From Reichenbachiella faecimaris (GTDB lineage Bacteria; Bacteroidota; Bacteroidia; Cytophagales; Cyclobacteriaceae), in the NCBI RefSeq assembly GCF_900176375.1, contig NZ_FWYF01000002.1, forward strand, positions 780,161 through 844,160: a stretch of DNA of 64,000 nt, written 5' to 3'. Shown in pieces: positions 27,991 through 35,772 of the stretch; the stretch's first letter is position 1, and the number at the start of each line of letters is the position of its first letter. The notes below the pieces were generated by a model that was not told the origin of the DNA, searched no databases, and worked only from the letters and a program-made list of their open reading frames with translations. A program made the position numbers and the translations under genes.

Positions 27991-28352
27991 TTCTTTCAAA
28001 ATCCTCATATAAAAAAATTGCAATAGGATGGACATGTGCCATCCTTTTTGCTACCCTATCCCCGTCGAGTGGCGAACCGCTGTTCGAATTTCCGATCCCT
28101 CATTTAGATAAGCTGGTTCATTTTGGGCTTTTTTTTATTCATGCACTGCTAATGGCTTTGGCTCTAGATGTCAAGAAAGAATATCTCGTGATTTTCTCTC
28201 TGGGAGTGATACTGGCAGTGGTTACTGAAGGATTGCAAACCTTTGTACCTTCTCGTCAGACTGACCTTTTAGATGGAATAGCAGACGTTTGTGGAACTAC
28301 ACTTGGAATGATATTCGTTTATTTAGTACAGAATCAAGGGGTTAAGAGGTAG
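27990..28352 (+). CDS. VanZ-like membrane protein with non-canonical start
   Basis: Reading frame 0 is open from 27939 to 28352 and encodes a VanZ family protein: TM1 GWTCAILFATLSPSSGEP, then HLDKLVHFGLFFIHALL, TM3 YLVIFSLGVILAVVTEGLQ, and the final DGIADVCGTTLGMIFVYL. The conserved start of the domain lies at about 28020, yet the first in-frame ATG, GTG or TTG is the ATG at 28152, which would lose two helices. I propose ATT at 27990, overlapping the gcvH TAA stop, giving 120 residues; ATT at 28017 or 27975 is possible. VanZ proteins include a teicoplanin-resistance determinant, but this one's function is unknown. Confidence 0.7.
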   Translation: MLSKSSYKKIAIGWTCAILFATLSPSSGEPLFEFPIPHLDKLVHFGLFFIHALLMALALDVKKEYLVIFSLGVILAVVTEGLQTFVPSRQTDLLDGIADVCGTTLGMIFVYLVQNQGVKR

Positions 28353-28435
28353 GCCTTAAATCTATAATGTGGATTTATTGTGGATTAATTCCATTGAAAA
28401 AAAATGATTTCCTGTAGATATAATGAGGACTTTGC

Positions 28436-28443
28436 TATATTTG
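28436..28443 (+). promoter_or_regulatory. Putative -7 promoter element for tonB-like gene
   Basis: TATATTTG matches TAnnTTTG, 42 bases before the ATG at 28486. Confidence 0.5.
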
Positions 28444-28485
28444 AAGTTGCTATTAGAAAAGAAATTTTATTTTAAATAGATAAGC

Positions 28486-29160
28486 ATGGAGCTAAAGAAA
28501 AACCCGAAAATATCTCTTGAGAGAAAATCAGGGATGTTTTTTAACATTGGCTTGGCTGTCAGTTTATTACTAGTCATCACTGCTTTCGAGTGGAGATTTT
28601 ATGATGATGGAGGATTAGTTGATTTGGGTCAAGTGGATGATGATTTTGAGGATATCATGGAGATTCCTCCTACCGAGCAACCACCACCACCACCACCAAA
28701 GATTGAATTGCCAAAGATTATCGAAATTCCTGATGAGGAAGAGATCGAGGAAGAGATCGAAGTGGATTTGGATGTGGAAATTACGGAAGAAACCGTAATC
28801 GAAGATATCGTATTTGAAGAAGCTCCTGAAGAGGAAGTTGCGGATGAGATTTTTGATATCGTGGAAGACCAGCCAGGACCTCCAGGTGGTATGGCAGCAT
28901 TCTACACGTATGTGGCCAAGGAAATGAAATATCCTAATCAGGCACGTAGAATGGGTATCGAAGGTAGAGTATTCGTTCAGTTTGTGGTAGACAAAACTGG
29001 TAATCTTACTGAAGTTAGGGCCATCAAAGGTATTGGTGCTGGCTGTGATGAGGAAGCTGTAAGAGTATTGAAAAATGCTCCAAAATGGTCGCCAGGTAAG
29101 CAGAGAGGTCGCCCAGTGAAAGTAAGAATGATTTTGCCTATCACATTTAAATTGAGCTAA
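28486..29160 (+). CDS. TonB family energy transducer
   Basis: Couples the proton-motive force to outer-membrane TonB-dependent receptors. The 224-residue protein has the classic order: a cytoplasmic basic N terminus, one transmembrane helix (about 19-37), a periplasmic linker with a proline run (QPPPPPPKIELP) and a very acidic, E/D-rich stretch to residue 130, and a TonB C-terminal domain (about 140-224) with MKYPNQARRMGIEGRVFVQFV and APKWSPGKQRGRPVKV. exbB and exbD are not adjacent. The gene is monocistronic between its -7 element and a bidirectional terminator. Confidence 0.93.
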   Translation: MELKKNPKISLERKSGMFFNIGLAVSLLLVITAFEWRFYDDGGLVDLGQVDDDFEDIMEIPPTEQPPPPPPKIELPKIIEIPDEEEIEEEIEVDLDVEITEETVIEDIVFEEAPEEEVADEIFDIVEDQPGPPGGMAAFYTYVAKEMKYPNQARRMGIEGRVFVQFVVDKTGNLTEVRAIKGIGAGCDEEAVRVLKNAPKWSPGKQRGRPVKVRMILPITFKLS

Positions 29161-29180
29161 GCAAAAGTAAAAGCATATAG

Positions 29181-29212
29181 AAAAACCCGATCAGGCAGCT
29201 GATCGGGTTTTT
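29181..29212. terminator. Bidirectional rho-independent terminator
   Basis: A perfect 14-base stem: AAAAACCCGATCAG (29181-29194) pairs with 29199-29212 around a 4-base loop. The A run on the left and T run on the right make it work for both tonB (plus) and the convergent lipoprotein operon (minus). Confidence 0.92.
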
Positions 29213-29243
29213 TGTTTTAAGGCATTAGGAAAAGTAGAATTTG

Positions 29244-29741
29244 TTACTCACAAATCTCTACTGTGAAGGTGCCATTTACAGACGAAGAATTATCATTTCC
29301 ATCTCTTATATCTAGTCTTCCTGTTACTTCAGATTCAGAAACGCTGAGTATTTCGATTGCTCCTTCCACGGCAATGATGTTCAGACCAAAATCTCCTTCA
29401 TCAGGATCATAAAACGTGGCTGTTTTGGAGTTGTCGAGGTCGTCAAAATCAAATTTTAATTCAGTCACACCGATTTCATTATCTATATAAAAGAAAATAT
29501 AGGGACCGTCAAATGAAAACGTCGTGCAAGGTACAGCGTCACTATCAGCTGATAAGTCTATGGAGATAGTACCATCAGAAATATCAGCCCTTCCGGAAAC
29601 AAAAGTCCAGCTTTTCCCATTAATTGAGCCCGTGGCGGTTTGATCTTTAAAATCATAAGCTGGGCCATCATCGTCATCATCTCCACAGCTGAAGATCAAA
29701 ATGGATAAACCTATGAGCATAAGTTTTGAAAATAATTTCAT
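29244..29741 (-). CDS. Acidic surface-type lipoprotein
   Basis: I do not recognise a family for this 165-residue protein. Its signal peptide ends in lipobox IFSC (Cys19), followed at once by GDDDDDG. An acidic run just after the lipidated Cys is the known Bacteroidetes lipoprotein export signal, so surface exposure is likely (inference). The rest is beta-rich with TGSINGKSWTF and VNGTFTVEICE, reminiscent of small DUF-type Bacteroidetes lipoproteins with an immunoglobulin-like or lipocalin-like fold. It is the last gene of the RIC-ruvX-def-aminotransferase-nitrilase run. Confidence 0.78.
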   Translation of the reverse strand: MKLFSKLMLIGLSILIFSCGDDDDDGPAYDFKDQTATGSINGKSWTFVSGRADISDGTISIDLSADSDAVPCTTFSFDGPYIFFYIDNEIGVTELKFDFDDLDNSKTATFYDPDEGDFGLNIIAVEGAIEILSVSESEVTGRLDIRDGNDNSSSVNGTFTVEICE

Positions 29742-29747
29742 GATTTT

Positions 29748-30548
29748 TTATTTAATAGTTATCGAAAATTCATCACTATCTGCCACAAAAGGATATTTCG
29801 CTCTGAATTCATCTTGTGCAGATTTGTTTAATTTTTGAATAATCACACCTTCATGGTTGTCATTGAAATCAAGTGTATCGCCTAGGTAATCGTAGGCTCC
29901 ACTGTGTCCTACATACGCATGGCCATTGCCATCTTCTCCAATTCGATTGCAGCCCAGGGTATAGCTCTGGTTTTCAATGGCTCGGGCCTTTAACAGGGTA
30001 TCCCAGGCATTAACCCTTGGCTTTGGCCAATTCGCCACGTAGATCAGTAGATCATAATCATAATCGCCATTGGTTTTGTCAAACTTGTTTTTGGCCCATG
30101 CAGGAAAACGCAGATCATAACAGACCAAAGGGCATATTTTCCAACCTTTGTAATTTACAATTAAGCGCTCAGTCCCGCCTTTGAAAAACATTTCTTCCTT
30201 GGCCAAGGAGAACAAGTGACGTTTGTCATAGGTTTGAAAGGAGCCATCAGGAAAGGCCATGAAAAAGCGATTGAAGTAGTCAGTGCCTTCTTTTACGATA
30301 TAGCTACCTCCTATCAGCGCATTTTTTTGATTGGCCATTTGCAACAGCCATTTGTGTGTTTTCAAACCAGGTACTTCTGCAAGTTTTTCTGGCGTCATGG
30401 AAAAACCAGTATTAAACATCTCTGGTAGTACAATGACATCCACAGGTTCTGAGATATTCCAAATTTGTTCTTCAAACATGGCCAAATTGGCATCTATGTT
30501 TTCCCAATGAAGATTGAACTGAAGGATGGCAACTGTTAGATCTGACAT
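29748..30548 (-). CDS. Nitrilase-superfamily amidohydrolase, omega-amidase-like
   Basis: C-N hydrolase of 266 residues with the Glu-Lys-Cys triad: Glu43 (LPEMFNTGF), Lys109 (TYDKRHLF) and Cys143 (LVCYDLRFP). The compact size and these motifs fit the YafV/Nit2 omega-amidase group, which hydrolyses alpha-ketoglutaramate or alpha-ketosuccinamate. Its gene overlaps the upstream aminotransferase gene by 13 bases. Together they fit the glutamine transaminase-omega-amidase route, in which the amidase pulls transamination of ketoacids such as the methionine precursor forward. Cytosolic. The pairing makes the assignment stronger than sequence alone. Confidence 0.88.
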   Translation of the reverse strand: MSDLTVAILQFNLHWENIDANLAMFEEQIWNISEPVDVIVLPEMFNTGFSMTPEKLAEVPGLKTHKWLLQMANQKNALIGGSYIVKEGTDYFNRFFMAFPDGSFQTYDKRHLFSLAKEEMFFKGGTERLIVNYKGWKICPLVCYDLRFPAWAKNKFDKTNGDYDYDLLIYVANWPKPRVNAWDTLLKARAIENQSYTLGCNRIGEDGNGHAYVGHSGAYDYLGDTLDFNDNHEGVIIQKLNKSAQDEFRAKYPFVADSDEFSITIK

Positions 30549-31669
30549 AGTTTTTGCGCGGCTTGTTTTAGGGTTTCTTCACTTTTGGCAAAGCAAAGAC
30601 GAAGTTGTTGATGGTCAGAGTGATCAGTATAAAACGGAGATAATGGGATAGAGGCTACACCATGAGTCTTTGTGATCCACTCGGCCATTTTACGATCTGG
30701 TTGATCGCTGATAGCTGCATAGGAGAAACTTTGAAAATAGGTGCCCTTGCAAGTGATAGGTTTGAACCTAGAAGGTGCCATCAAATCCAATAAGTAATCT
30801 CGTTTCTGCTGAAAGAAGCTAGGGAGATACTCGTAGTGTTTGGGTTCGTTCAGGTAATCTGCCAAAGCCCATTGGGTGGCTGTACTGACACTAAAAACTA
30901 AAAATTGATGTACCTTTCTAATTTCGTCAGTCAGAAAAGGTGGGGCAACTGTGTAGCCCATTTTCCATCCTGTGGCATGAAAGGTTTTGCCAAAGGAATA
31001 AATGGCTACGCTCTTTTTTCTGAGCTCTTCATTTTTTAATACTGAGTGATGTGCTTGCCCATCATAGATCAGATGCTCATACACCTCGTCACTGATCACA
31101 TAGATTTCTTTGTCCCTTGTGAGCCGTGCTAATTCATTCATATCATTTTCTGTCAATACTGCTCCGCTTGGGTTGTGTGGTGTATTGATGATGATGAGTT
31201 TCGTTTTTGCCGTTATTTTTTGTTCTACCTTTTTCCAAGGAATAGAAAAGTCGTCTTTATCTAAATTAATATTGATAGGCACACCTCCACAAAGCTGAAT
31301 GGTAGGTAAATAGCAGTCATAAGCAGGGTCAAAGAAGATAACCTCATCACCTGCGTGCACAATGGCTGTAATGGTGGCGAACAAAGCCTGTGTAGCGCCT
31401 GCTGTGACCGTCACTTCATCTGACTCAATAGAAACGCCGAAAGTGTGGTCAATTTTTTTTGCAATGGCTTCGCGGAGCGCTAGTACGCCAGGCATAGGGG
31501 CATATTGATTCATGCCCTTTTGCATATAGTAGTGGATGCGATCTATTAGCTCAGGAGCTACGTCAAAGTCAGGAAATCCTTGAGCCAGATTGATTGCACC
31601 ACATTCATTAGCCATTTTCGTCATTACAGCAAAAATGGAAGTTTGGGCGTTAGGCAGTTTGGAAATCAT
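30536..31669 (-). CDS. PLP aminotransferase, methionine/glutamine transaminase-K like
   Basis: Fold-type I aminotransferase of 377 residues. Markers are NLAQGFPDFDV near residue 27, the NxPxNPSG element (INTPHNPSGAV, about 161), DEVYEHL, and the PLP lysine Lys228 in YSFGKTFHATGWKMGY. These fit YbdL/kynurenine aminotransferase-like enzymes that regenerate methionine from 2-oxo-4-methylthiobutanoate with glutamine. The product ketoglutaramate would feed the overlapping omega-amidase gene. It starts two bases after the def stop. A general aromatic/methionine aminotransferase is the alternative. Confidence 0.9.
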   Translation of the reverse strand: MISKLPNAQTSIFAVMTKMANECGAINLAQGFPDFDVAPELIDRIHYYMQKGMNQYAPMPGVLALREAIAKKIDHTFGVSIESDEVTVTAGATQALFATITAIVHAGDEVIFFDPAYDCYLPTIQLCGGVPININLDKDDFSIPWKKVEQKITAKTKLIIINTPHNPSGAVLTENDMNELARLTRDKEIYVISDEVYEHLIYDGQAHHSVLKNEELRKKSVAIYSFGKTFHATGWKMGYTVAPPFLTDEIRKVHQFLVFSVSTATQWALADYLNEPKHYEYLPSFFQQKRDYLLDLMAPSRFKPITCKGTYFQSFSYAAISDQPDRKMAEWITKTHGVASIPLSPFYTDHSDHQQLRLCFAKSEETLKQAAQKLCQI

Positions 31670-31671
31670 GT

Positions 31672-32226
31672 TTATTTTTTAGATGGGATTTTGATCTTGT
31701 AATCGGCGTCGCATTTGCCTTTAGAAATATTGTTGAGTTTCCCTTTGAGCACTCTTTTTTTGAATGGAGTTAAATAATCAGTAAATAGAATGCCATCAAT
31801 ATGATCGTATTCATGTTGTATGATTCGGGCTTTCATCCCATCAAACTCTTCCTCGTGTTCTACGAAATTTTCGTCTAGATAATTGATTCTCAATTTGGCA
31901 TGGCGAGAGATTTCTTCCCTGATGCCAGGAATACTCAGACAGCCTTCTTCAAAGTTCCATTTTTCGCCTTCTTCCCACACGATTTCAGGATTGATAAACA
32001 CCTTTTTGAAATTCTCCATGCCCTCTTCTTCCAATGGGCTACCATCTACTACAAACATGCGGAGGGATTTGCCAATCTGCGGAGCAGCTAAGCCTATACC
32101 ACTGGCTTCATACATGGTTTCAAACATGTCATCTTTTAGCTTGATCACGTCTATGCTACCTTCTTCTATTTCGTCTGCTTCCCTCTTCAATACAGGGTCT
32201 CCATATACTACAATGGGGTAAATCAT
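31672..32226 (-). CDS. def: Peptide deformylase
   Basis: Removes the N-formyl group from new polypeptides. All three PDF motifs are visible in 184 residues: GIGLAAPQIG, EEGCLSIPGI with the metal-binding Cys, and the HExxH variant QHEYDHIDG. Its start overlaps the ruvX stop (ATGA), so the two are coupled. Co-operonic with ruvX and a methionine-related transaminase. Confidence 0.97.
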   Translation of the reverse strand: MIYPIVVYGDPVLKREADEIEEGSIDVIKLKDDMFETMYEASGIGLAAPQIGKSLRMFVVDGSPLEEEGMENFKKVFINPEIVWEEGEKWNFEEGCLSIPGIREEISRHAKLRINYLDENFVEHEEEFDGMKARIIQHEYDHIDGILFTDYLTPFKKRVLKGKLNNISKGKCDADYKIKIPSKK

Positions 32227-32636
32227 AATCTCGATTCTAAATATGACTGCAAAATGATCGCTGCACTTAGCTTGTCAACGTTCTCTTTTTTCTGTCGATC
32301 CTTCTTTTTCATTCCTCCTCTAATCATGGCATCCATGGCGAGTTTGCTTGTAAAGCGCTCATCAACCTGATGGATTTGATGATCAGGAAAGTTTTTCTTC
32401 AGCAAATTTATAAAAGACCGTACAGAAGCCGTACTGTCTGTGTCCTTATTCATCAAATCCTTAGGCATCCCAATAACAAATTCGTCTATGCCTTCGGTTT
32501 GTTGATAGTTTTTTAGAAAATCAATGGCTTGAAATGTTCTGACAGTTTCTAACGGAGTAGCAATAATTTGAAGAGGGTCAGTGACGGCTAGGCCTGTTCG
32601 CTTGGTACCAAAATCAATGGCTAAAATTCTGCCCAT
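32223..32636 (-). CDS. ruvX: Putative pre-16S rRNA nuclease / Holliday junction resolvase RuvX (YqgF)
   Basis: RNase H-fold nuclease of 137 residues that processes the 16S rRNA 5' end and has been linked to Holliday junctions. Catalytic acidic motif AIDFGTKRTGLAVTD at the N terminus, the central VIGMPKDL element, and the VDERFTSKLA motif in the second half are all present. It begins directly after the RIC-like gene's stop with no spacing and overlaps def by four bases. Confidence 0.94.
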   Translation of the reverse strand: MGRILAIDFGTKRTGLAVTDPLQIIATPLETVRTFQAIDFLKNYQQTEGIDEFVIGMPKDLMNKDTDSTASVRSFINLLKKNFPDHQIHQVDERFTSKLAMDAMIRGGMKKKDRQKKENVDKLSAAIILQSYLESRL

Positions 32637-33374
32637 TTAATTTTGGCTGAAGGTCAAAGTGAGTTTTTCCTTCGCTTGTTTTTCTAGCATCAGTGCCTTT
32701 GGAAACAAGACATTGTTTTCGATATGAGCATGTTTGGTCAACTCTTGATCAAAGGCCTGCAACTCCTTGAAAATTACTTTAAGTTGAATGTCTTCAATAT
32801 CCGTAGTTTGATACTCTCCTGTAATTCCTCTGATCCCTTTCATTTCATCATCAGAATCTCCATGATGCAGAGCGAACTCTTGAATGGAGAAGGAATCTAT
32901 ATTCACCAGCACCTTGGCTGAACTACTTTTGCCTAATACAAAGCATTCTAGATCATTGATGTATGAAAACAGTCGATCCTCTTCTTCATAAATATGATGA
33001 ATAAAATCATCCACAAACATGGGTAAAACCATTTTTAGGTCTTCTATCAATTCTGTATCTGCTGGTGCTTTTAGGGCGTTGATTTGACGAAGAATAAAAG
33101 GCAAACGATCTTTGATAAATAACTCGTGTGCGTGTTTGAGATAACCAATGATCAATCTTGCTGGAAAGTTGATCAGTTCGGAAGCATTTATTGTAGATCT
33201 GTCTTGTGCTCGATCAATTACATCTAGCAGCTGACTCAAGTTGATCTTGTGCTCCTGACAGACTTCTAGTAGTGTTTTATTTTTTGACTTGTAGTACTCC
33301 ACTCCGAAATAGTCCAAGACTTTCGCGTAAACGAAATTTTCGTTGACCAATATTTCGATTGATTTGTTCTTCAT
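32637..33374 (-). CDS. RIC/ScdA-like di-iron hemerythrin-domain protein
   Basis: Related to YtfE/ScdA, proteins that repair nitrosative or oxidative damage to Fe-S clusters. The 245-residue product has an N-terminal ScdA-N-like region (VLDYFGVEYYKSKNKTLLE) followed by a hemerythrin domain with His ligands in KHAHELF (81, 83), FIHHIYEEED (126-127), FALHHGDSDD and HAHIENNVLF. The family's CxxC-like YCCGG in the N-terminal domain is replaced by YYKSKN. ATG at 33372-33374 is preferred to a GTG at 33389 because a TAnnTTTG element sits just upstream. It heads the ruvX-def operon. Confidence 0.85.
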   Translation of the reverse strand: MKNKSIEILVNENFVYAKVLDYFGVEYYKSKNKTLLEVCQEHKINLSQLLDVIDRAQDRSTINASELINFPARLIIGYLKHAHELFIKDRLPFILRQINALKAPADTELIEDLKMVLPMFVDDFIHHIYEEEDRLFSYINDLECFVLGKSSSAKVLVNIDSFSIQEFALHHGDSDDEMKGIRGITGEYQTTDIEDIQLKVIFKELQAFDQELTKHAHIENNVLFPKALMLEKQAKEKLTLTFSQN

Positions 33375-33394
33375 GGGTTCTTCACGCACTGCTA

Positions 33395-33402
33395 CAAATA
33401 TA
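33395..33402 (-). promoter_or_regulatory. Putative -7 promoter element for the RIC-ruvX-def operon
   Basis: Minus strand reads TATATTTG, an exact TAnnTTTG match, 20 bases upstream of the ATG at 33374. Confidence 0.55.
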
Positions 33403-33454
33403 AAAAAATTGTAAGAGAGCTTAATACCCTATGACCAATTCGAAGTGAAATTAT

Positions 33455-34420
33455 TTATAGTATGTCAGTAATAATCTTGCTGATGGTCACACCTTCTGCC
33501 TCAGCTTTGAAGTTTCGAACGATTCTATGTCTCAAGATGGGTTCGGCAACTGCCTGTACATCTTCGATATCTGGAGAGTATTTTCCATTGAGGAGGGCAT
33601 TGCATTTAGCTCCCTTGATCAAAAATTGTGATGCTCTCGGACCTGCGCCCCACTCCAAATATGACTGAGCAATGTCAGAAGCTCTATCAGAATCTGGTCT
33701 TGTTTTATGCACCAAGTTGACTGCATATTCTATCACATTGTCCGCTACTGGCACCTTATTTACCAGCTTCTGAAATTCAATGATTTGCTTGGCGTCGAGC
33801 ACTGCGTTTACATCCCCAATGGCCACAGCAGACTCATTTTTTACTATGTCTATTTCTGACTCATAAGAAGGATAATCCAGATTGATCATAAACATGAACC
33901 TGTCCAGTTGTGCTTCAGGCAATGGGTAAGTACCTTCTTGTTCGATTGGGTTTTGTGTAGCCAAAACGAAAAATGGCTCATCCAACTTCCATTGTTTTCC
34001 AGCTACTGTTACTGAGTATTCTTGCATTGACTCAAGTAGCGCAGCTTGTGTCTTAGGGGGTGTTCGATTGATCTCATCAGCCAGGATAATATTAGAAAAA
34101 ATGGGTCCCTTGATGAATTGGAAATTTCTGTCTTTATCTAAAGTTTCGGCACCCAAAATATCAGATGGCATCAAATCGGGTGTAAACTGAATGCGATTAA
34201 AATCTAAATGCAATGCTGAAGATAATGTCCGAATTAAAAGCGTTTTGGCCAATCCTGGTACACCCACAAGTAGTGCATGCCCCTGACAAAAGATAGAGGT
34301 AATCAGCAGTTTGACTACCTCGTCCTGTCCCACAATTACTTTAGATATCTCTTCTTTTAATTTGGCATAAGCCTGATGCAAAGCATCTGCAGCTTCTACT
34401 TCGGTCGCATATTCACTCAT
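33455..34420 (-). CDS. MoxR family AAA+ ATPase
   Basis: Chaperone-like ATPase of 321 residues, a family that helps mature or load metal cofactors into protein complexes and often partners VWA-domain proteins. Walker A is GVPGLAKTLLIRT, Walker B ILADEINRTPPKTQAALLE, and sensor motif VLATQNPIEQEGTYPLPEAQ. The frame extends to 34447, but the ATG at 34418-34420 (MSEYATEVEAAD) avoids overlap with the surA-like gene and leaves a 5-base gap. It ends the seven-gene minus-strand run; no VWA gene is nearby in this window. Confidence 0.94.
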   Translation of the reverse strand: MSEYATEVEAADALHQAYAKLKEEISKVIVGQDEVVKLLITSIFCQGHALLVGVPGLAKTLLIRTLSSALHLDFNRIQFTPDLMPSDILGAETLDKDRNFQFIKGPIFSNIILADEINRTPPKTQAALLESMQEYSVTVAGKQWKLDEPFFVLATQNPIEQEGTYPLPEAQLDRFMFMINLDYPSYESEIDIVKNESAVAIGDVNAVLDAKQIIEFQKLVNKVPVADNVIEYAVNLVHKTRPDSDRASDIAQSYLEWGAGPRASQFLIKGAKCNALLNGKYSPDIEDVQAVAEPILRHRIVRNFKAEAEGVTISKIITDIL

Positions 34421-34425
34421 AGATG

Positions 34426-35772
34426 TCAATTTATCAAAATTTGGCAATTTTCATACTCAGGTTCTACATGAATATAAACTTCACCTTGAGCTTCCTTAAA
34501 CCATTTAGACATGATTTGGTTGCGTTTGTTGGCGACAGTAGCCGCTCTTATTTTTTGATAATCCTGCAACAAGTTGGCCTGATGGGGTGGCACTTTTTCT
34601 TTGTACATGATAATCCTAACAGCGTCAGTGCCGTCTGCCATTCTAAATTCCAAGGGTTTGGTGATGCTGCCTACAGCCATAGTATCTATAGTAAAAAACA
34701 GCGTGGGGTCTAGTTCTTCTACAGATACTCTCATGGCTCCAGTTGCATCACTGAAGAAGCCGCCATTCCCAGCAGTTACCTGATCATCTGAATGTTCTTT
34801 GGCAAATACTTCAAACCTCATGCTGTCCACGACTACAGCTGTTCTCAAACTATCCAGAAAATTTTTGGCGTCGTCTACATCACCTACGCTGGGCTGAGGG
34901 ATAATAAGTATGTGTCTTGAGTTGTAAGTATTCCCTCTTCTTTCGATTAGTTGAATCAAGTGAATTCCAAATTGTGATTCGACAGGTCTGGAAATTTCCC
35001 CTGGCTTCATACTTAACGCAGCCGCCTCAAATTCTGGAGCAAGTTCTCCTCTTTTGAAAAAGCCCAGTTCACCACCATTGGCGGCAGAACCAGGATCCTG
35101 AGAGTGCTTTTTGGCCAATTGACCAAAATCTTCTCCGTTCTGAATTCGTTTTTTGAAATCAAGCATTTGTGCTTTAATTTCTTCTTTACGGTTTTCGTTG
35201 ACTTCTGGAATTTTAACTATTTGTCCTATTGTGACCTCAGTAGAAAAGTAGGGTAAACTGTCAGCAGGAATTTGATTGTAGAATTTTTTTACTTCTGCTG
35301 GCGTCACTTTTACGTCCTCTCCAATTGTTCCTTGCATTTTCTGAACAATCATTTGTTCTTTGATTTGGTCGAACAAGTCAGCTTTGAATTCTTCTATTGT
35401 TTTGTTGTAAATTTCTTCTAGTCTTTCTTCAGATCCTATCTGCTGTATGAAGTAAGACATTCTTCTATCTAAATTGTTTTCCACTTCAATATCCAAAACA
35501 TAAATAGAGTCTATTTCTGCCTTGGCTACCATCATTTTATTGATGACCAGTGATTCAAGAATTTGACATTTGGCGTTGCCCTGTGACAGTTCTCCTCTTG
35601 AGAGGAATTCAAGGTAGGCGCGATCCAATTCCGATTTGAGAACAATATAATCGTCCACCTTGGCTATGATCCTGTCGATCACTACGCCTTTGTCGTCTGA
35701 CTGTGCTTGACCAGTGCTTATCACACCCATCAAGAGTCCTATCAATACTAACTTAATATATTTCAAATTCAT
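34426..35772 (-). CDS. surA: SurA-like periplasmic peptidyl-prolyl isomerase
   Basis: Chaperone/foldase of 448 residues for outer-membrane proteins. A signal peptide (to about residue 23, STGQAQS) is followed by a SurA N-terminal domain (to about 170). One canonical PpiC domain comes next (about 175-280, with GGELGFFKRGELAPEFE and FGIHLIQLIERRG). A second, weaker parvulin-like region (about 285-400) contains GGFFSDATG. Its start overlaps the upstream lipoprotein gene by 20 bases. Three consecutive SurA/PpiC-type genes in a row are typical of Bacteroidetes. Confidence 0.93.
   Translation of the reverse strand: MNLKYIKLVLIGLLMGVISTGQAQSDDKGVVIDRIIAKVDDYIVLKSELDRAYLEFLSRGELSQGNAKCQILESLVINKMMVAKAEIDSIYVLDIEVENNLDRRMSYFIQQIGSEERLEEIYNKTIEEFKADLFDQIKEQMIVQKMQGTIGEDVKVTPAEVKKFYNQIPADSLPYFSTEVTIGQIVKIPEVNENRKEEIKAQMLDFKKRIQNGEDFGQLAKKHSQDPGSAANGGELGFFKRGELAPEFEAAALSMKPGEISRPVESQFGIHLIQLIERRGNTYNSRHILIIPQPSVGDVDDAKNFLDSLRTAVVVDSMRFEVFAKEHSDDQVTAGNGGFFSDATGAMRVSVEELDPTLFFTIDTMAVGSITKPLEFRMADGTDAVRIIMYKEKVPPHQANLLQDYQKIRAATVANKRNQIMSKWFKEAQGEVYIHVEPEYENCQILIN

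Noticed and set aside
28152-28352. 66-residue VanZ fragment as the complete gene
   Set aside because: The conserved first helices are encoded in frame upstream, so the ATG at 28152 would discard most of the domain.
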